Shown here: positions 1-4,875 of the stretch, one piece after another | How the letters are laid out: the number at the start of each line of letters is the position of its first letter | Position numbering within the stretch: the first letter of the stretch is position 1 | Origin: STD1-80 sp043802745 | GTDB taxonomy: Bacteria > Patescibacteriota > Minisyncoccia > Minisyncoccales > CG1-02-41-26 | Assembly (NCBI GenBank): GCA_043802745.1 | Contig: JAZDKU010000027.1 | Span: 1-6,271 of the forward strand | DNA length: 6,271 bases | Direction: 5' to 3' | Translations under genes and position numbers: made by a program | The notes under the pieces: model-generated | Databases searched by the model: none | Seen by the model: the letters and a program-made list of their open reading frames with translations, nothing else | What the model was told of the DNA's origin: nothing

Positions 1-87
1 CGGGGTTTGCATTTCCCCGTGAGCAGTCTTTATCACTCCTAACCTTGCCCCTGACTTCTTCGACTTGTGTAAAATCTCAAATTTCAT
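1..87 (-). CDS. tgt: Queuine/preQ1 tRNA-guanine transglycosylase, N-terminal fragment
   Basis: The gene runs off the left edge, so only the first 29 codons are present. Translation from the ATG at 87..85 gives an N-terminus beginning MKFEILHKSKKSGARLG and ending HGEMQTP. The pattern 'F.i....sGARLG.i.T.HG...TP' is the conserved opening strand of bacterial TGT, which leads into the 'FMPVGT' segment that would lie just outside the window. The enzyme exchanges guanine-34 for a queuine precursor in GUN anticodons (Tyr, His, Asn, Asp tRNAs). No catalytic residues fall inside the fragment. It starts 19 bases after the stop of the pilin-like gene on the same strand and has no convincing promoter or Shine-Dalgarno sequence, so co-transcription with that gene is likely. 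The identification rests on a short but characteristic segment. Confidence 0.8.
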   Translation of the reverse strand, partial: MKFEILHKSKKSGARLGVIKTAHGEMQTP

Positions 88-106
88 TTTTTTATACGCT
101 GGAAAT

Positions 107-814
107 TTAACCTTGTGCTGGCGGGCATATAGCGCTTTGGCCATCAACACAAAAACCTGTGAGTCCTGGGTTGACACTTGACCTCCCCGCTCTTCCCGTG
201 GAATCAGCACAATACCAAGTAGTACCACTTTTTTCGTTTAATGGAGCATATATACAAGCTGATTGAGAGTTAGTTTGTGGGAAATGGGCAATCATAGGTT
301 CCTTGCCATCTAAAATTATTTGATTTTTTCTGTGTATTGAAAAAGATGGTTTTTTGGAGTTTGGATCATTATAGTTTTTGTCTATTTCATTGCATGTCAT
401 CTTTATTTCGGTATCTAAAGAAGAGCAAGAAAATTTGTCGAAGTTGTTATCGTTGCCTTGGATGTAAGTCATAGAAGTGCGTAATTGAGCAATAGCTGCT
501 ATTATTCTTGAATCGTGAGCTGGCGTACAGCAGGAGGGAAATGATGCAAAAGATATACCGATTATAAAAATTAAAAAGAAAAAACACGAAAGACCAATAA
601 ATTTATTACCTGATTCAAGAGATTTCTTTTTGATAGCAAGTAGAATTTTTATATCTAATAATAAAAAAAATATTAAAATGACAAAAAATATATGGATTGC
701 AATATTTTTTCCTCCTAAAAATATTCCATAACTATTGTACGAATTAAGATAAGAAAGTAAAAACAATAATCCTATTAAAATTATTTTATTAACAAAGAAA
801 AAGATTTTTTTCAT
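107..814 (-). CDS. Membrane-anchored protein with pilin-like C-terminal domain
   Basis: The 235-residue protein has three predicted hydrophobic helices at about residues 4-23, 37-62 and 72-92, followed by a soluble C-terminal domain. That domain starts with an amphipathic stretch (R103 to about M115, RIIAAIAQLRTSM) resembling the lower alpha-1 helix of Patescibacteria type IV pilins ('ARDARRIADIKQLQTAL'). It ends with a motif around 199-212 (TWYCADSTGRAG), a common C-terminal signature of such pilins. Cysteines at 95, 96, 130, 141, 187, 202, 222 and 230 suggest disulfides outside the membrane. There is no prepilin-peptidase cleavage motif at the N-terminus, so it is not a standard pilin; a surface or minor-pilin-like role is inference. 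It begins 23 bases after tRNA-Pro with no separate promoter or Shine-Dalgarno sequence visible, and precedes tgt. The membrane-encoding half is conspicuously richer in A+T than the C-terminal half. Confidence 0.75.
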   Translation of the reverse strand: MKKIFFFVNKIILIGLLFLLSYLNSYNSYGIFLGGKNIAIHIFFVILIFFLLLDIKILLAIKKKSLESGNKFIGLSCFFFLIFIIGISFASFPSCCTPAHDSRIIAAIAQLRTSMTYIQGNDNNFDKFSCSSLDTEIKMTCNEIDKNYNDPNSKKPSFSIHRKNQIILDGKEPMIAHFPQTNSQSACIYAPLNEKSGTTWYCADSTGRAGRSSVNPGLTGFCVDGQSAICPPAQG

Positions 815-837
815 ATTTTTATTTAATTATTTATCTG

Positions 838-910
838 TCGGAACGGCGAGAGTTGCACTCGCGATTTCCTCGTCCCGAACGAGGCGCCTTAGCTACTAGG
901 CTACGTTCCG
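838..910 (-). tRNA. tRNA-Pro (anticodon CGG)
   Basis: The 73-nt cloverleaf folds on the minus strand. The acceptor stem CGGAACG/CGTTCCG has seven pairs and discriminator A. The D stem is GCCT/AGGC, the anticodon stem CCTCG/CGAGG with loop TTCGGGA, the variable loop has 5 nt, and the T stem is GCGAG/CTCGC. The anticodon CGG occupies 877..875 and reads the proline codon CCG. The C1-G72 pair and A73 are the proline identity pattern known from E. coli, and G37 is also typical. CCA is not encoded. The T loop is TGCAACT, so position 55, normally T, is G. No terminator separates it from the downstream pilin-like gene. Confidence 0.92.
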
Positions 911-967
911 CTTTAAAATTTAATCATTAAAAATTATTTAAAAATTAAAAATTTAAAATTAAAAATT
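911..967. repeat. AT-only spacer built of AAAATT-like units
   Basis: Between tRNA-Pro and the terminator of the CCA gene, positions 912-967 contain a single C and otherwise only A and T. They are arranged as irregular repeats of AAAATT / AAAAATT / AATTTAAAATT. It holds no gene. On the minus strand its T-rich runs supply the U-tract of the cca terminator at the right end, and any promoter for tRNA-Pro must lie at the left end, although no clear -35/-10 pair can be singled out in such biased sequence. Confidence 0.6.
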
Positions 968-984
968 CGCAATCTTTGATTGCG
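968..984 (-). terminator. Intrinsic terminator of the CCA-adding enzyme gene
   Basis: Read on the minus strand, the bases immediately after the TAA stop (987..985) form a perfect 7-bp hairpin, CGCAATC-AAA-GATTGCG. It is followed by AATTTTTAATTTT. Stem plus U-rich tail directly after a stop codon is the layout of a Rho-independent terminator, though the stem is short and only moderately GC-rich. Confidence 0.7.
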
Positions 985-2454
985 TTAGCTTACCCAGTAT
1001 TTGGCTTTGGTCATTTGGTCTTGTTTGGTGTCTACTTGCTCAACTTCGGTTTTGGCTGCTTTGGCTAATTTGGCAAGTTCTTGGTCCGTTAAAGCACCGA
1101 GTTTTTTTATTTCTGTTAATAAAAACTCTGAATTATTCTTACTGGGGTCGGACAAGACATAGGACAAAACAATAGACAAGATTTGTCCTATCTTTGGCCC
1201 AGCTTTTATCTGTAAAGCTTTCATAATATCTTCCCCGTTTATCTTTATCATTTTTGGAGAAATTGGGTCTTTGGCCACTTTTTCAAATAAGTACTTGAGA
1301 TGCCTTAGCTTGTAGGGCTCGGCTTTTGGTACGCCTGAGCCAATGCGGTCGGACATTCTTACTTGTAAAAGTTCTTCAATTAATTCTGGCCCAACATTGC
1401 GCACTAATCTCCGCACTGACGCTTCGCCCACTTCTCCAGCATTATAATAAAATAAATGGTATCTAATTAATTTTGTAATTTTTTCTATATCTTTTTTAGG
1501 AAATCTTAAGTTTTCTAAAATTTTCTTGGCCATCTTAGCGCCAACAATTTCGTGGCCATAAAAAGTGGCATTTTCACCTTCGCCCTGTTTTGTTCTTGGC
1601 TTGGCAATATCGTGCAATAAAGTAGCCAAACGCACCTCAAAAGAATAATTTTTTTTGCAAGCATACTCTAAGCTTAAAATATTGTGCTGGTAAACTTCGT
1701 AAATATGGTGCTTGCTTTGGCTATTGCCAACTCCCTCTAAAAGTTCAGGGATTATATATGGCAAAAGCCCTAGAGTTCTTAAAAGTTCAATGCCTTTAGA
1801 GCCGTTTTTACCCATTAAAATTTTTATTAGCTCATCTCTTATTCTTTCTTTGGCAATGTGGTTAAGTAATTCAGCATTTTTAATAATGGCCTGACTGGTT
1901 TTGGGTTCTATTTGCCATGGTTTTTCATCTAAACAAACAGCAAAACGAACAGCTCGCATCATACGCAAAGCATCTTCTTGAAACCTTTCTTCAGCCTTGC
2001 CCACTGCTTTTATTGTTTTATTTTTTAAATCCTCTTGGCCATCAAATAAATCAATAATTTTTAATTTTAAATCTATTGCCAAAGCATTAATAGTGAAGTC
2101 GCGTCGAGCTAAATCTTGCTCAAGAGTGTCCACAAATTTTACCGCGTCTGGGTGGCGCTTGTCTGAGTATTTGCTTTCGGTTCTGAACGGGGTTATTTCT
2201 ATTTCTTTTAAGCTTTCATTTTTAGAGCCAGTTAACACGGAAACTGTGCCAAAAGAGTTTTCATAAAATGTTTTAAATCCAGCTAACTCAAAAACTTCTT
2301 GAATCTCTTCGGGCTTGGCATTGGTGGTTAGATCCCAATCATTGGGTTTGATTTCTCTTAATAAATCTCTAACACAACCACCCACAATGTAGGCTTCAAA
2401 TTTTTTATCTTGCAAAACTTGAAGGCAATTTTTAACCTCTTTGGGAATTTCCAT
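985..2454 (-). CDS. cca: CCA-adding tRNA nucleotidyltransferase with HD domain
   Basis: This 489-residue class II tRNA nucleotidyltransferase adds or repairs the 3'-CCA of tRNAs in the cytoplasm. The head domain shows GGCVRD (25-30), the catalytic pair D39 and D41 in NDWDL, the RRDFTINAL motif (117-125) and EDALRMMRAVRF (160-171). A C-terminal HD domain follows, with H281-D282 in LLHDIAKP, H301, H333 and D369 in MSDR; in relatives this type carries phosphohydrolase activity. The length fits HD-bearing family members (roughly 400-490), with a polar tail after about 455. The ATG at 2454..2452 sits 25 residues before the first motif, as usual, and a good promoter ends 11 bases upstream of it, so the mRNA leader is probably only about 5 nt and no Shine-Dalgarno sequence is possible. 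None of the three tRNAs in this window encodes CCA, consistent with an essential role. Whether it adds all of CCA or only A cannot be told from sequence inspection. Confidence 0.96.
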   Translation of the reverse strand: MEIPKEVKNCLQVLQDKKFEAYIVGGCVRDLLREIKPNDWDLTTNAKPEEIQEVFELAGFKTFYENSFGTVSVLTGSKNESLKEIEITPFRTESKYSDKRHPDAVKFVDTLEQDLARRDFTINALAIDLKLKIIDLFDGQEDLKNKTIKAVGKAEERFQEDALRMMRAVRFAVCLDEKPWQIEPKTSQAIIKNAELLNHIAKERIRDELIKILMGKNGSKGIELLRTLGLLPYIIPELLEGVGNSQSKHHIYEVYQHNILSLEYACKKNYSFEVRLATLLHDIAKPRTKQGEGENATFYGHEIVGAKMAKKILENLRFPKKDIEKITKLIRYHLFYYNAGEVGEASVRRLVRNVGPELIEELLQVRMSDRIGSGVPKAEPYKLRHLKYLFEKVAKDPISPKMIKINGEDIMKALQIKAGPKIGQILSIVLSYVLSDPSKNNSEFLLTEIKKLGALTDQELAKLAKAAKTEVEQVDTKQDQMTKAKYWVS

Positions 2455-2465
2455 AGATTTGCTTG

Positions 2466-2494
2466 ATTATGGCTTAAAAATGGATTTTTTTCAA
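2466..2494 (-). promoter_or_regulatory. Sigma70-type promoter of cca
   Basis: On the minus strand TTGAAA (2494..2489) and CATAAT (2471..2466) are separated by exactly 17 bases, each matching the consensus at 5 of 6 positions. Transcription would begin near 2459, about 5 bases before the cca ATG, giving a near-leaderless mRNA. It lies back-to-back with the tRNA-Arg promoter, and the two share spacer sequence. Confidence 0.7.
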
Positions 2495-2509
2495 TTATTC
2501 TGCTAAAAT
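2481..2509 (+). promoter_or_regulatory. Extended -10 promoter of tRNA-Arg
   Basis: TAAAAT (2504-2509) is preceded by TG at 2501-2502 with one base between, the extended -10 form TGnTAAAAT. A weak -35 (TGGATT, 2481-2486) lies 17 bases upstream. Transcription would start near 2516, a few bases before the mature tRNA 5' end at 2522. Its -35 region overlaps the spacer of the divergent cca promoter. Confidence 0.55.
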
Positions 2510-2521
2510 TAGACCCAGTTA

Positions 2522-2593
2522 GCTCCCGTAGCTTAACGGATAAAGTACTGGTCTTCGGAACCAAGGATGGGGGTTCGATTCCCTCCGGGAGCA
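2522..2593 (+). tRNA. tRNA-Arg (anticodon TCG)
   Basis: The 72-nt cloverleaf has acceptor GCTCCCG/CGGGAGC, discriminator A73, a D arm GCTT/AAGT closed by one G-T wobble, and a T arm GGGGG/CCCTC with canonical loop TTCGATT. The anticodon loop is CTTCGGA; the anticodon TCG (2555-2557) reads CGA and other CGN arginine codons. The D loop carries A20 after G18-G19, the arginine identity base in bacteria, and C35 fits too. The anticodon stem CTGGT/ACCAA has a C27-A43 mismatch, and the variable loop is only 4 nt. CCA is not encoded. Confidence 0.9.
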
Positions 2594-2618
2594 CAAAGGC
2601 ATTGCCTTTTGTCGTTTG
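2594..2618 (+). terminator. Possible weak terminator after tRNA-Arg
   Basis: Directly after the tRNA, AAAGGC-ATT-GCCTTT (2595-2609) forms a 6-bp hairpin. The following bases, TTGTCGTTTGTT, are T-rich but interrupted, so termination would be partial. It could separate the tRNA from the pilin gene, which has its own -10 box downstream. Confidence 0.4.
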
Positions 2619-2644
2619 TTGTGGTAAAAATTGATTATCTTTTG

Positions 2645-2650
2645 TATAAT
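2645..2650 (+). promoter_or_regulatory. -10 box placing transcription start at the pilin ATG
   Basis: A consensus TATAAT lies with its last base 6 nt before the ATG at 2657. A start 6-7 nt downstream of the box would coincide with the A of ATG, giving a leaderless mRNA. No good -35 is present at 16-18 bases; TG directly abuts the box but without the usual one-base gap of an extended -10. Confidence 0.5.
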
Positions 2651-2656
2651 AAAATA

Positions 2657-3301
2657 ATGTTTAAAAAAATATTTATAGTTTTTTTATTTGCGTTATTTTT
2701 ATTGCCAAATTTAGCCATGGCTGACAGCGAGTATCAAGTACAACTTTTTAGCGATACGAATAACAATGGTATTTTTGACAAAAGCACAGCAAATCCAAAC
2801 GAAACAGATCAGGGGATGGGCACTAAAAATGTTTGCTACGATGGACTCGTGCCTTGCGGAAAAATTTTGTGTGAAGGTAATTTTGTGGATGGAAAATGTA
2901 AAGATAAAAGTGGTAATTGTATATCACCAAGGAAAGCAACAATCAAGCCAATTCAGTGCCAGCTCTGCCATGGATTTATTATGGCTGACAAAGGAGTTGA
3001 CTATGTGGTGATAAAGTTGGTGCCATTTTTAGCAGTATTTATGCTGGTGGTTGGGGGAGTGATGTTTTACTTTGGTGGGGTTAGGCCAGAGCTTTTAACT
3101 AGGGCTAAAACATTGATAAAGGGTGTGGTGATTGGCTTGGTGCTGATTTATAGCGCCTATATGATTGTGAATATCTTTTTAATGGTTTTGGGGGCTTCGG
3201 GAATGAATTCAATAAAAGATGTTTTTAAAGATGGAGTTTTCTCAGTAAAATGCCCAGTTTACGTGCCACAAAATGCGGGAAGAGATATTTATTGGCCATA
3301 G
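2657..3301 (+). CDS. T4SS pilin-family (VirB2/TrbC-like) secreted membrane protein
   Basis: The 214-residue protein begins with a Sec signal peptide (positive MFKK, hydrophobic core to about 20, likely cut after A22 in NLAMA). Next come an EF-hand-like calcium loop, D33-x-N35-x-N37-G-x-x-D41, and a cysteine-rich segment (C60, C67, C72, C81, C88, C101, C104) containing GLVPCG and CQLCH. Two long transmembrane helices, about 117-141 and 155-179, are joined by a short basic loop (RPELLTRAKTLIK). This two-helix hairpin is the hallmark of VirB2/TrbC-like pilins, and the cysteine block preceding it recurs in Patescibacteria relatives. The exact role (conjugation, secretion or surface appendage) is unknown, and no other T4SS gene is nearby. 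The frame is open upstream to 2567, but that start lies inside tRNA-Arg; the ATG at 2657 with signal peptide and adjacent -10 box is preferred. Confidence 0.85.
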   Translation: MFKKIFIVFLFALFLLPNLAMADSEYQVQLFSDTNNNGIFDKSTANPNETDQGMGTKNVCYDGLVPCGKILCEGNFVDGKCKDKSGNCISPRKATIKPIQCQLCHGFIMADKGVDYVVIKLVPFLAVFMLVVGGVMFYFGGVRPELLTRAKTLIKGVVIGLVLIYSAYMIVNIFLMVLGASGMNSIKDVFKDGVFSVKCPVYVPQNAGRDIYWP

Positions 3302-3326
3302 CGGGTATATTTCTTAAATAGCCCGC
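3301..3326 (+). other. Hairpin between pilin stop codon and tRNA-Lys
   Basis: GCGGG (3301-3305) pairs with CCCGC (3322-3326), and inside it TATTT (3308-3312) pairs with AAATA (3316-3320) around a CTT loop. The result is about 10 bp with a small internal loop. It starts on the last base of the pilin stop codon, and its right arm takes in the first two bases of tRNA-Lys. There is no T-run, so it is not a normal intrinsic terminator. Confidence 0.5.
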
Positions 3327-3397
3327 CCCGTTAGCTCAATTGGTAGAGCAAATCCCTCTTAAGGATAAGGTTGTGGGTTCGAGTCCCCCACGGGGCA
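3325..3397 (+). tRNA. tRNA-Lys (anticodon CTT)
   Basis: The 73-nt cloverleaf has acceptor GCCCCGT/ACGGGGC with discriminator A, D stem GCTC/GAGC, anticodon stem AATCC/GGATA with loop CTCTTAA, a 5-nt variable loop, and a T arm with canonical loop TTCGAGT. The anticodon CTT (3358-3360) reads the lysine codon AAG. Two stem defects are visible: A27-A43 in the anticodon stem and T50-C64 in the T stem (GTGGG/CCCCC). CCA is not encoded. rpsO begins 34 bases downstream with no clear promoter or terminator between, so joint transcription is plausible. Confidence 0.88.
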
Positions 3398-3431
3398 CAA
3401 GGATAACAATTAACAATTAATAAATAAACAT

Positions 3432-3710
3432 ATGCTAACAGTACAAGAAAAAGAAAAAATTATAGGTGATTTCAGAATTAACAAGGCCGATAATGGTTCA
3501 GCTGATGTTCAGGTGGCTATTTTATCTGAAGAAATAAAACGGCTCTTGGAGCATTTAAAAACTAATCACAACGATAACCATTCAAGAAGAGGTCTTTTGA
3601 AAATGATTATCAAAAGAAAAAAGCTTTTGAAATATTTAGAAGGAGAAGATAAAAAAAGGTTTACTTCGGTTGTTAAAAAGCTTGGCTTAAAAGAAAAGCC
3701 AGCAAAATAA
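3432..3710 (+). CDS. rpsO: 30S ribosomal protein S15
   Basis: At 92 residues this is the usual length (about 89) of S15, a primary 16S rRNA-binding protein that organises the central domain of the small subunit. The family pattern is clear: F (14), the NGSADVQVAILSEEI segment (21-35) corresponding to 'tGSpevQvalLTerI', the HLKTNHNDNHSRRGL segment (41-55), then the basic helix with KRKKLLKYL (61-69) and a C-terminal KKLGLK. The ATG at 3432 gives the normal N-terminus; no Shine-Dalgarno sequence precedes it, only AT-rich sequence with a tandem AACAATT. It follows tRNA-Lys by 34 bases and overlaps the next gene by one base (TAATG), indicating translational coupling. In many bacteria rpsO directly precedes pnp; here four genes lie between them. 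Confidence 0.97.
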   Translation: MLTVQEKEKIIGDFRINKADNGSADVQVAILSEEIKRLLEHLKTNHNDNHSRRGLLKMIIKRKKLLKYLEGEDKKRFTSVVKKLGLKEKPAK

Positions 3711-4219
3711 TGTTAAACAAACCAAAAGAACAAAGAGTAGAGGTCTTAATTGATGTGCAAAATCTTTATCATTCAGCGCGCAATTTGCACCAAGCTAGAG
3801 TTAACTTTAATGAGGTTTTGAAATCCGCTATTGCTGGGAGAAAATTTATCAGAGCTTTTGCTTATGTGGTTAAAACAAAGACTGGCGAGGAAAAACCTTT
3901 TTTTGACGCTTTAAATAATTTGGGCATTGAAATGCGCGTCAAAGATTTGCAGGAATTTTATGATGGCCAGAAAAAAGCTGATTGGGATGTGGGTATTGTC
4001 ATTGACGCTATTAGAACAGCTCCGGGCGTGGATGTGGTGGTGTTGTGCTCGGGGGACGGAGATTTTATCCCCTTAGTTGAGTATTTAAAAAACCAAGGCA
4101 AGAGAGTGGAGGTGATGGCTTTTGGCAAAACAAGCTCTTCTAATCTAAAAGAAATAGCTGATGAGTTTACGGATATTGGCGCTGACGCCCGCAAAAATCT
4201 TATAAAAATAAAAGTTTGA
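3710..4219 (+). CDS. NYN-domain (LabA-like, PIN-fold) ribonuclease
   Basis: The 169-residue protein is essentially a single NYN domain, a PIN-like fold that in characterised relatives cleaves RNA using metal bound by acidic residues. Expected motifs are present in order: strand 1 with D15 and N18 (IDVQNLY), a central KADWDVGIVIDAI (89-101) with D91, D93 and D99, and SGDGDFIPLV (114-123) with D116 and D118. A final Rossmann-like strand, KRVEVMAFG (131-139), and SSNLKEIADEF (143-153) follow, as in the LabA/DUF88 group. The catalytic set looks intact, so an active nuclease is expected; its target is unknown. Its ATG overlaps the rpsO stop codon by one base, so its expression should follow that of S15. 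That coupling, and the presence of pnp downstream, suggest a role in ribosome-linked RNA processing or decay, which is inference. Confidence 0.88.
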   Translation: MLNKPKEQRVEVLIDVQNLYHSARNLHQARVNFNEVLKSAIAGRKFIRAFAYVVKTKTGEEKPFFDALNNLGIEMRVKDLQEFYDGQKKADWDVGIVIDAIRTAPGVDVVVLCSGDGDFIPLVEYLKNQGKRVEVMAFGKTSSSNLKEIADEFTDIGADARKNLIKIKV

Positions 4220-4244
4220 TTTAAAGCTTTAAAAATGTTATCCT
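4216..4244 (+). promoter_or_regulatory. Possible promoter of the toxin-antitoxin pair
   Basis: TTGATT (4216-4221, overlapping the NYN stop codon) and TATCCT (4239-4244) are 17 bases apart; each matches the consensus at 4 of 6 positions. It would give a leader of roughly 17 nt before the DUF433 ATG at 4268. Weak boxes in AT-rich DNA make this tentative. Confidence 0.35.
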
Positions 4245-4267
4245 TAAGCTGATAAAAGTAAAGTAAT

Positions 4268-4525
4268 ATGGTTACAAAATATCAAAATAGAATAATGGTT
4301 GACCCAAAAATAATGGTTGGTAAGCCAATCATTAAAGGAACTCGTATAACTATTGAGTTAATTTTGCGTTTATTGGCTGAAGGTATGGCAGTAAAAGAAA
4401 TTTTGGAAAACTATCCACATTTGCACAAAGAAGACATTCAGGCGGTTTTAGAATACGCTTTTGAAGCGGTTGGGCGAGAGAAAGTTTTTCCTCTAAATGT
4501 TCAATATGTAAAGCGCTATGCTTAA
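4268..4525 (+). CDS. DUF433 antitoxin-like protein
   Basis: The 85-residue protein matches the DUF433 (VapB-like antitoxin) pattern: I9-x-V11-D12-P13 opening, then GKPIIKGTRITIELIL (18-33), LLAEGMAVKEILENYPHL (35-52) and EDIQAVLEYA (55-64). The GTRI motif and the following helices form a small winged or homeodomain-like HTH, which in such systems can bind the operon's own promoter while the C-terminus neutralises the partner toxin. The tail (about 65-85) would be the toxin-contacting part by analogy. It overlaps the next gene by 8 bases (4518-4525), the tight coupling typical of antitoxin-first modules. No Shine-Dalgarno sequence is visible. The family call is strong; actual antitoxin activity here is inferred from pairing with a DUF5615 partner. 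Confidence 0.87.
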   Translation: MVTKYQNRIMVDPKIMVGKPIIKGTRITIELILRLLAEGMAVKEILENYPHLHKEDIQAVLEYAFEAVGREKVFPLNVQYVKRYA

Positions 4526-4871
4526 AATTTTACTTGACGAGAATATAGGATTTAAAACAGCGGATTTTCTTTTAAGGTTGGGATATGACGTAAAATTGGT
4601 GGCAAAAGATTTAAAGGGGGCAAAAGACAAGGATATTTTGAAGAATGCTTTTCAAGAAAAGAGAATTATTTTAACGCAAGATAAGGATTTTTGCGACTTG
4701 GTGTTCCGCGACTCTTTGCCTTGTTGCGGAATTATTTTATTAAGATTAAACAGTTATTTCCCAGAAGCAGTAAATAAAGTTTTGGATTTATTTTTGAATA
4801 GCAATAAAGAAAATTTGCAGAATAAGTTTGTGGTATTAACAGAAACTTCCGCTCGTATAAGAGAAATTTAA
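4518..4871 (+). CDS. DUF5615 PIN-like toxin
   Basis: The 117-residue DUF5615 protein is a compact PIN-like (Mut7-C related) domain. It opens with KILLDENIGFKTADFLLRLG (3-22), giving the acidic D7-E8-N9, then YDV (23-25), D37 and D39 in the GAKDKDIL helix start, and ILTQDKDFCDL (51-61) with D55 and D57. It closes with the strand KFVVLTE (103-109) and RIREI. These acidic positions match the metal-binding site of PIN-like RNases, so the nuclease appears intact. Full family length is about 110-120. It follows and overlaps the DUF433 gene, the standard arrangement for this putative type II toxin-antitoxin system. RNA cleavage as the toxic activity is inferred from fold; biochemical data for the family are limited. 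Confidence 0.87.
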   Translation: MLKILLDENIGFKTADFLLRLGYDVKLVAKDLKGAKDKDILKNAFQEKRIILTQDKDFCDLVFRDSLPCCGIILLRLNSYFPEAVNKVLDLFLNSNKENLQNKFVVLTETSARIREI

Positions 4872-4875
4872 TAAA

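Noticed and set aside
1..19. CGGGG...CCCCG inverted repeat at the left edge
   Set aside because: It falls in conserved tgt codons (HGEMQTP), and the arms are only 5 bp, so coding constraint explains it.
91..96. TATAAA on the minus strand as a tgt promoter
   Set aside because: It ends only 3 bases before the ATG, so transcription would start inside the gene, and no -35 is found upstream; co-transcription with the pilin-like gene is simpler.
88..106. preQ1 riboswitch before tgt
   Set aside because: Only 19 bases separate the two genes, too few for the aptamer, and no such motif is visible.
911..967. CRISPR array or replication origin in the AT-rich spacer
   Set aside because: The units are irregular, with no constant spacers, no DnaA-box-like sequence and no replication gene nearby.
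1712..2266. Plus-strand open frames at 1712-1894 and 1997-2266
   Set aside because: Both are antisense shadows of the CCA-adding enzyme gene and show no family features or initiation signals.
2358..2594. Minus-strand open frame across the cca start and tRNA-Arg
   Set aside because: It runs through the antisense of a tRNA and both promoters, and its product has no recognisable features.
2567..2656. Upstream extension of the T4SS pilin reading frame starting at 2567
   Set aside because: It lies within tRNA-Arg and the following hairpin; the ATG at 2657 gives a proper signal peptide and is next to a TATAAT box.
2766..3011. Plus-strand open frame inside the T4SS pilin gene
   Set aside because: It is out of frame with a well-supported gene and has no features of its own.
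3958..4194. Minus-strand open frame opposite the NYN gene
   Set aside because: It is an antisense shadow of the conserved NYN motifs.
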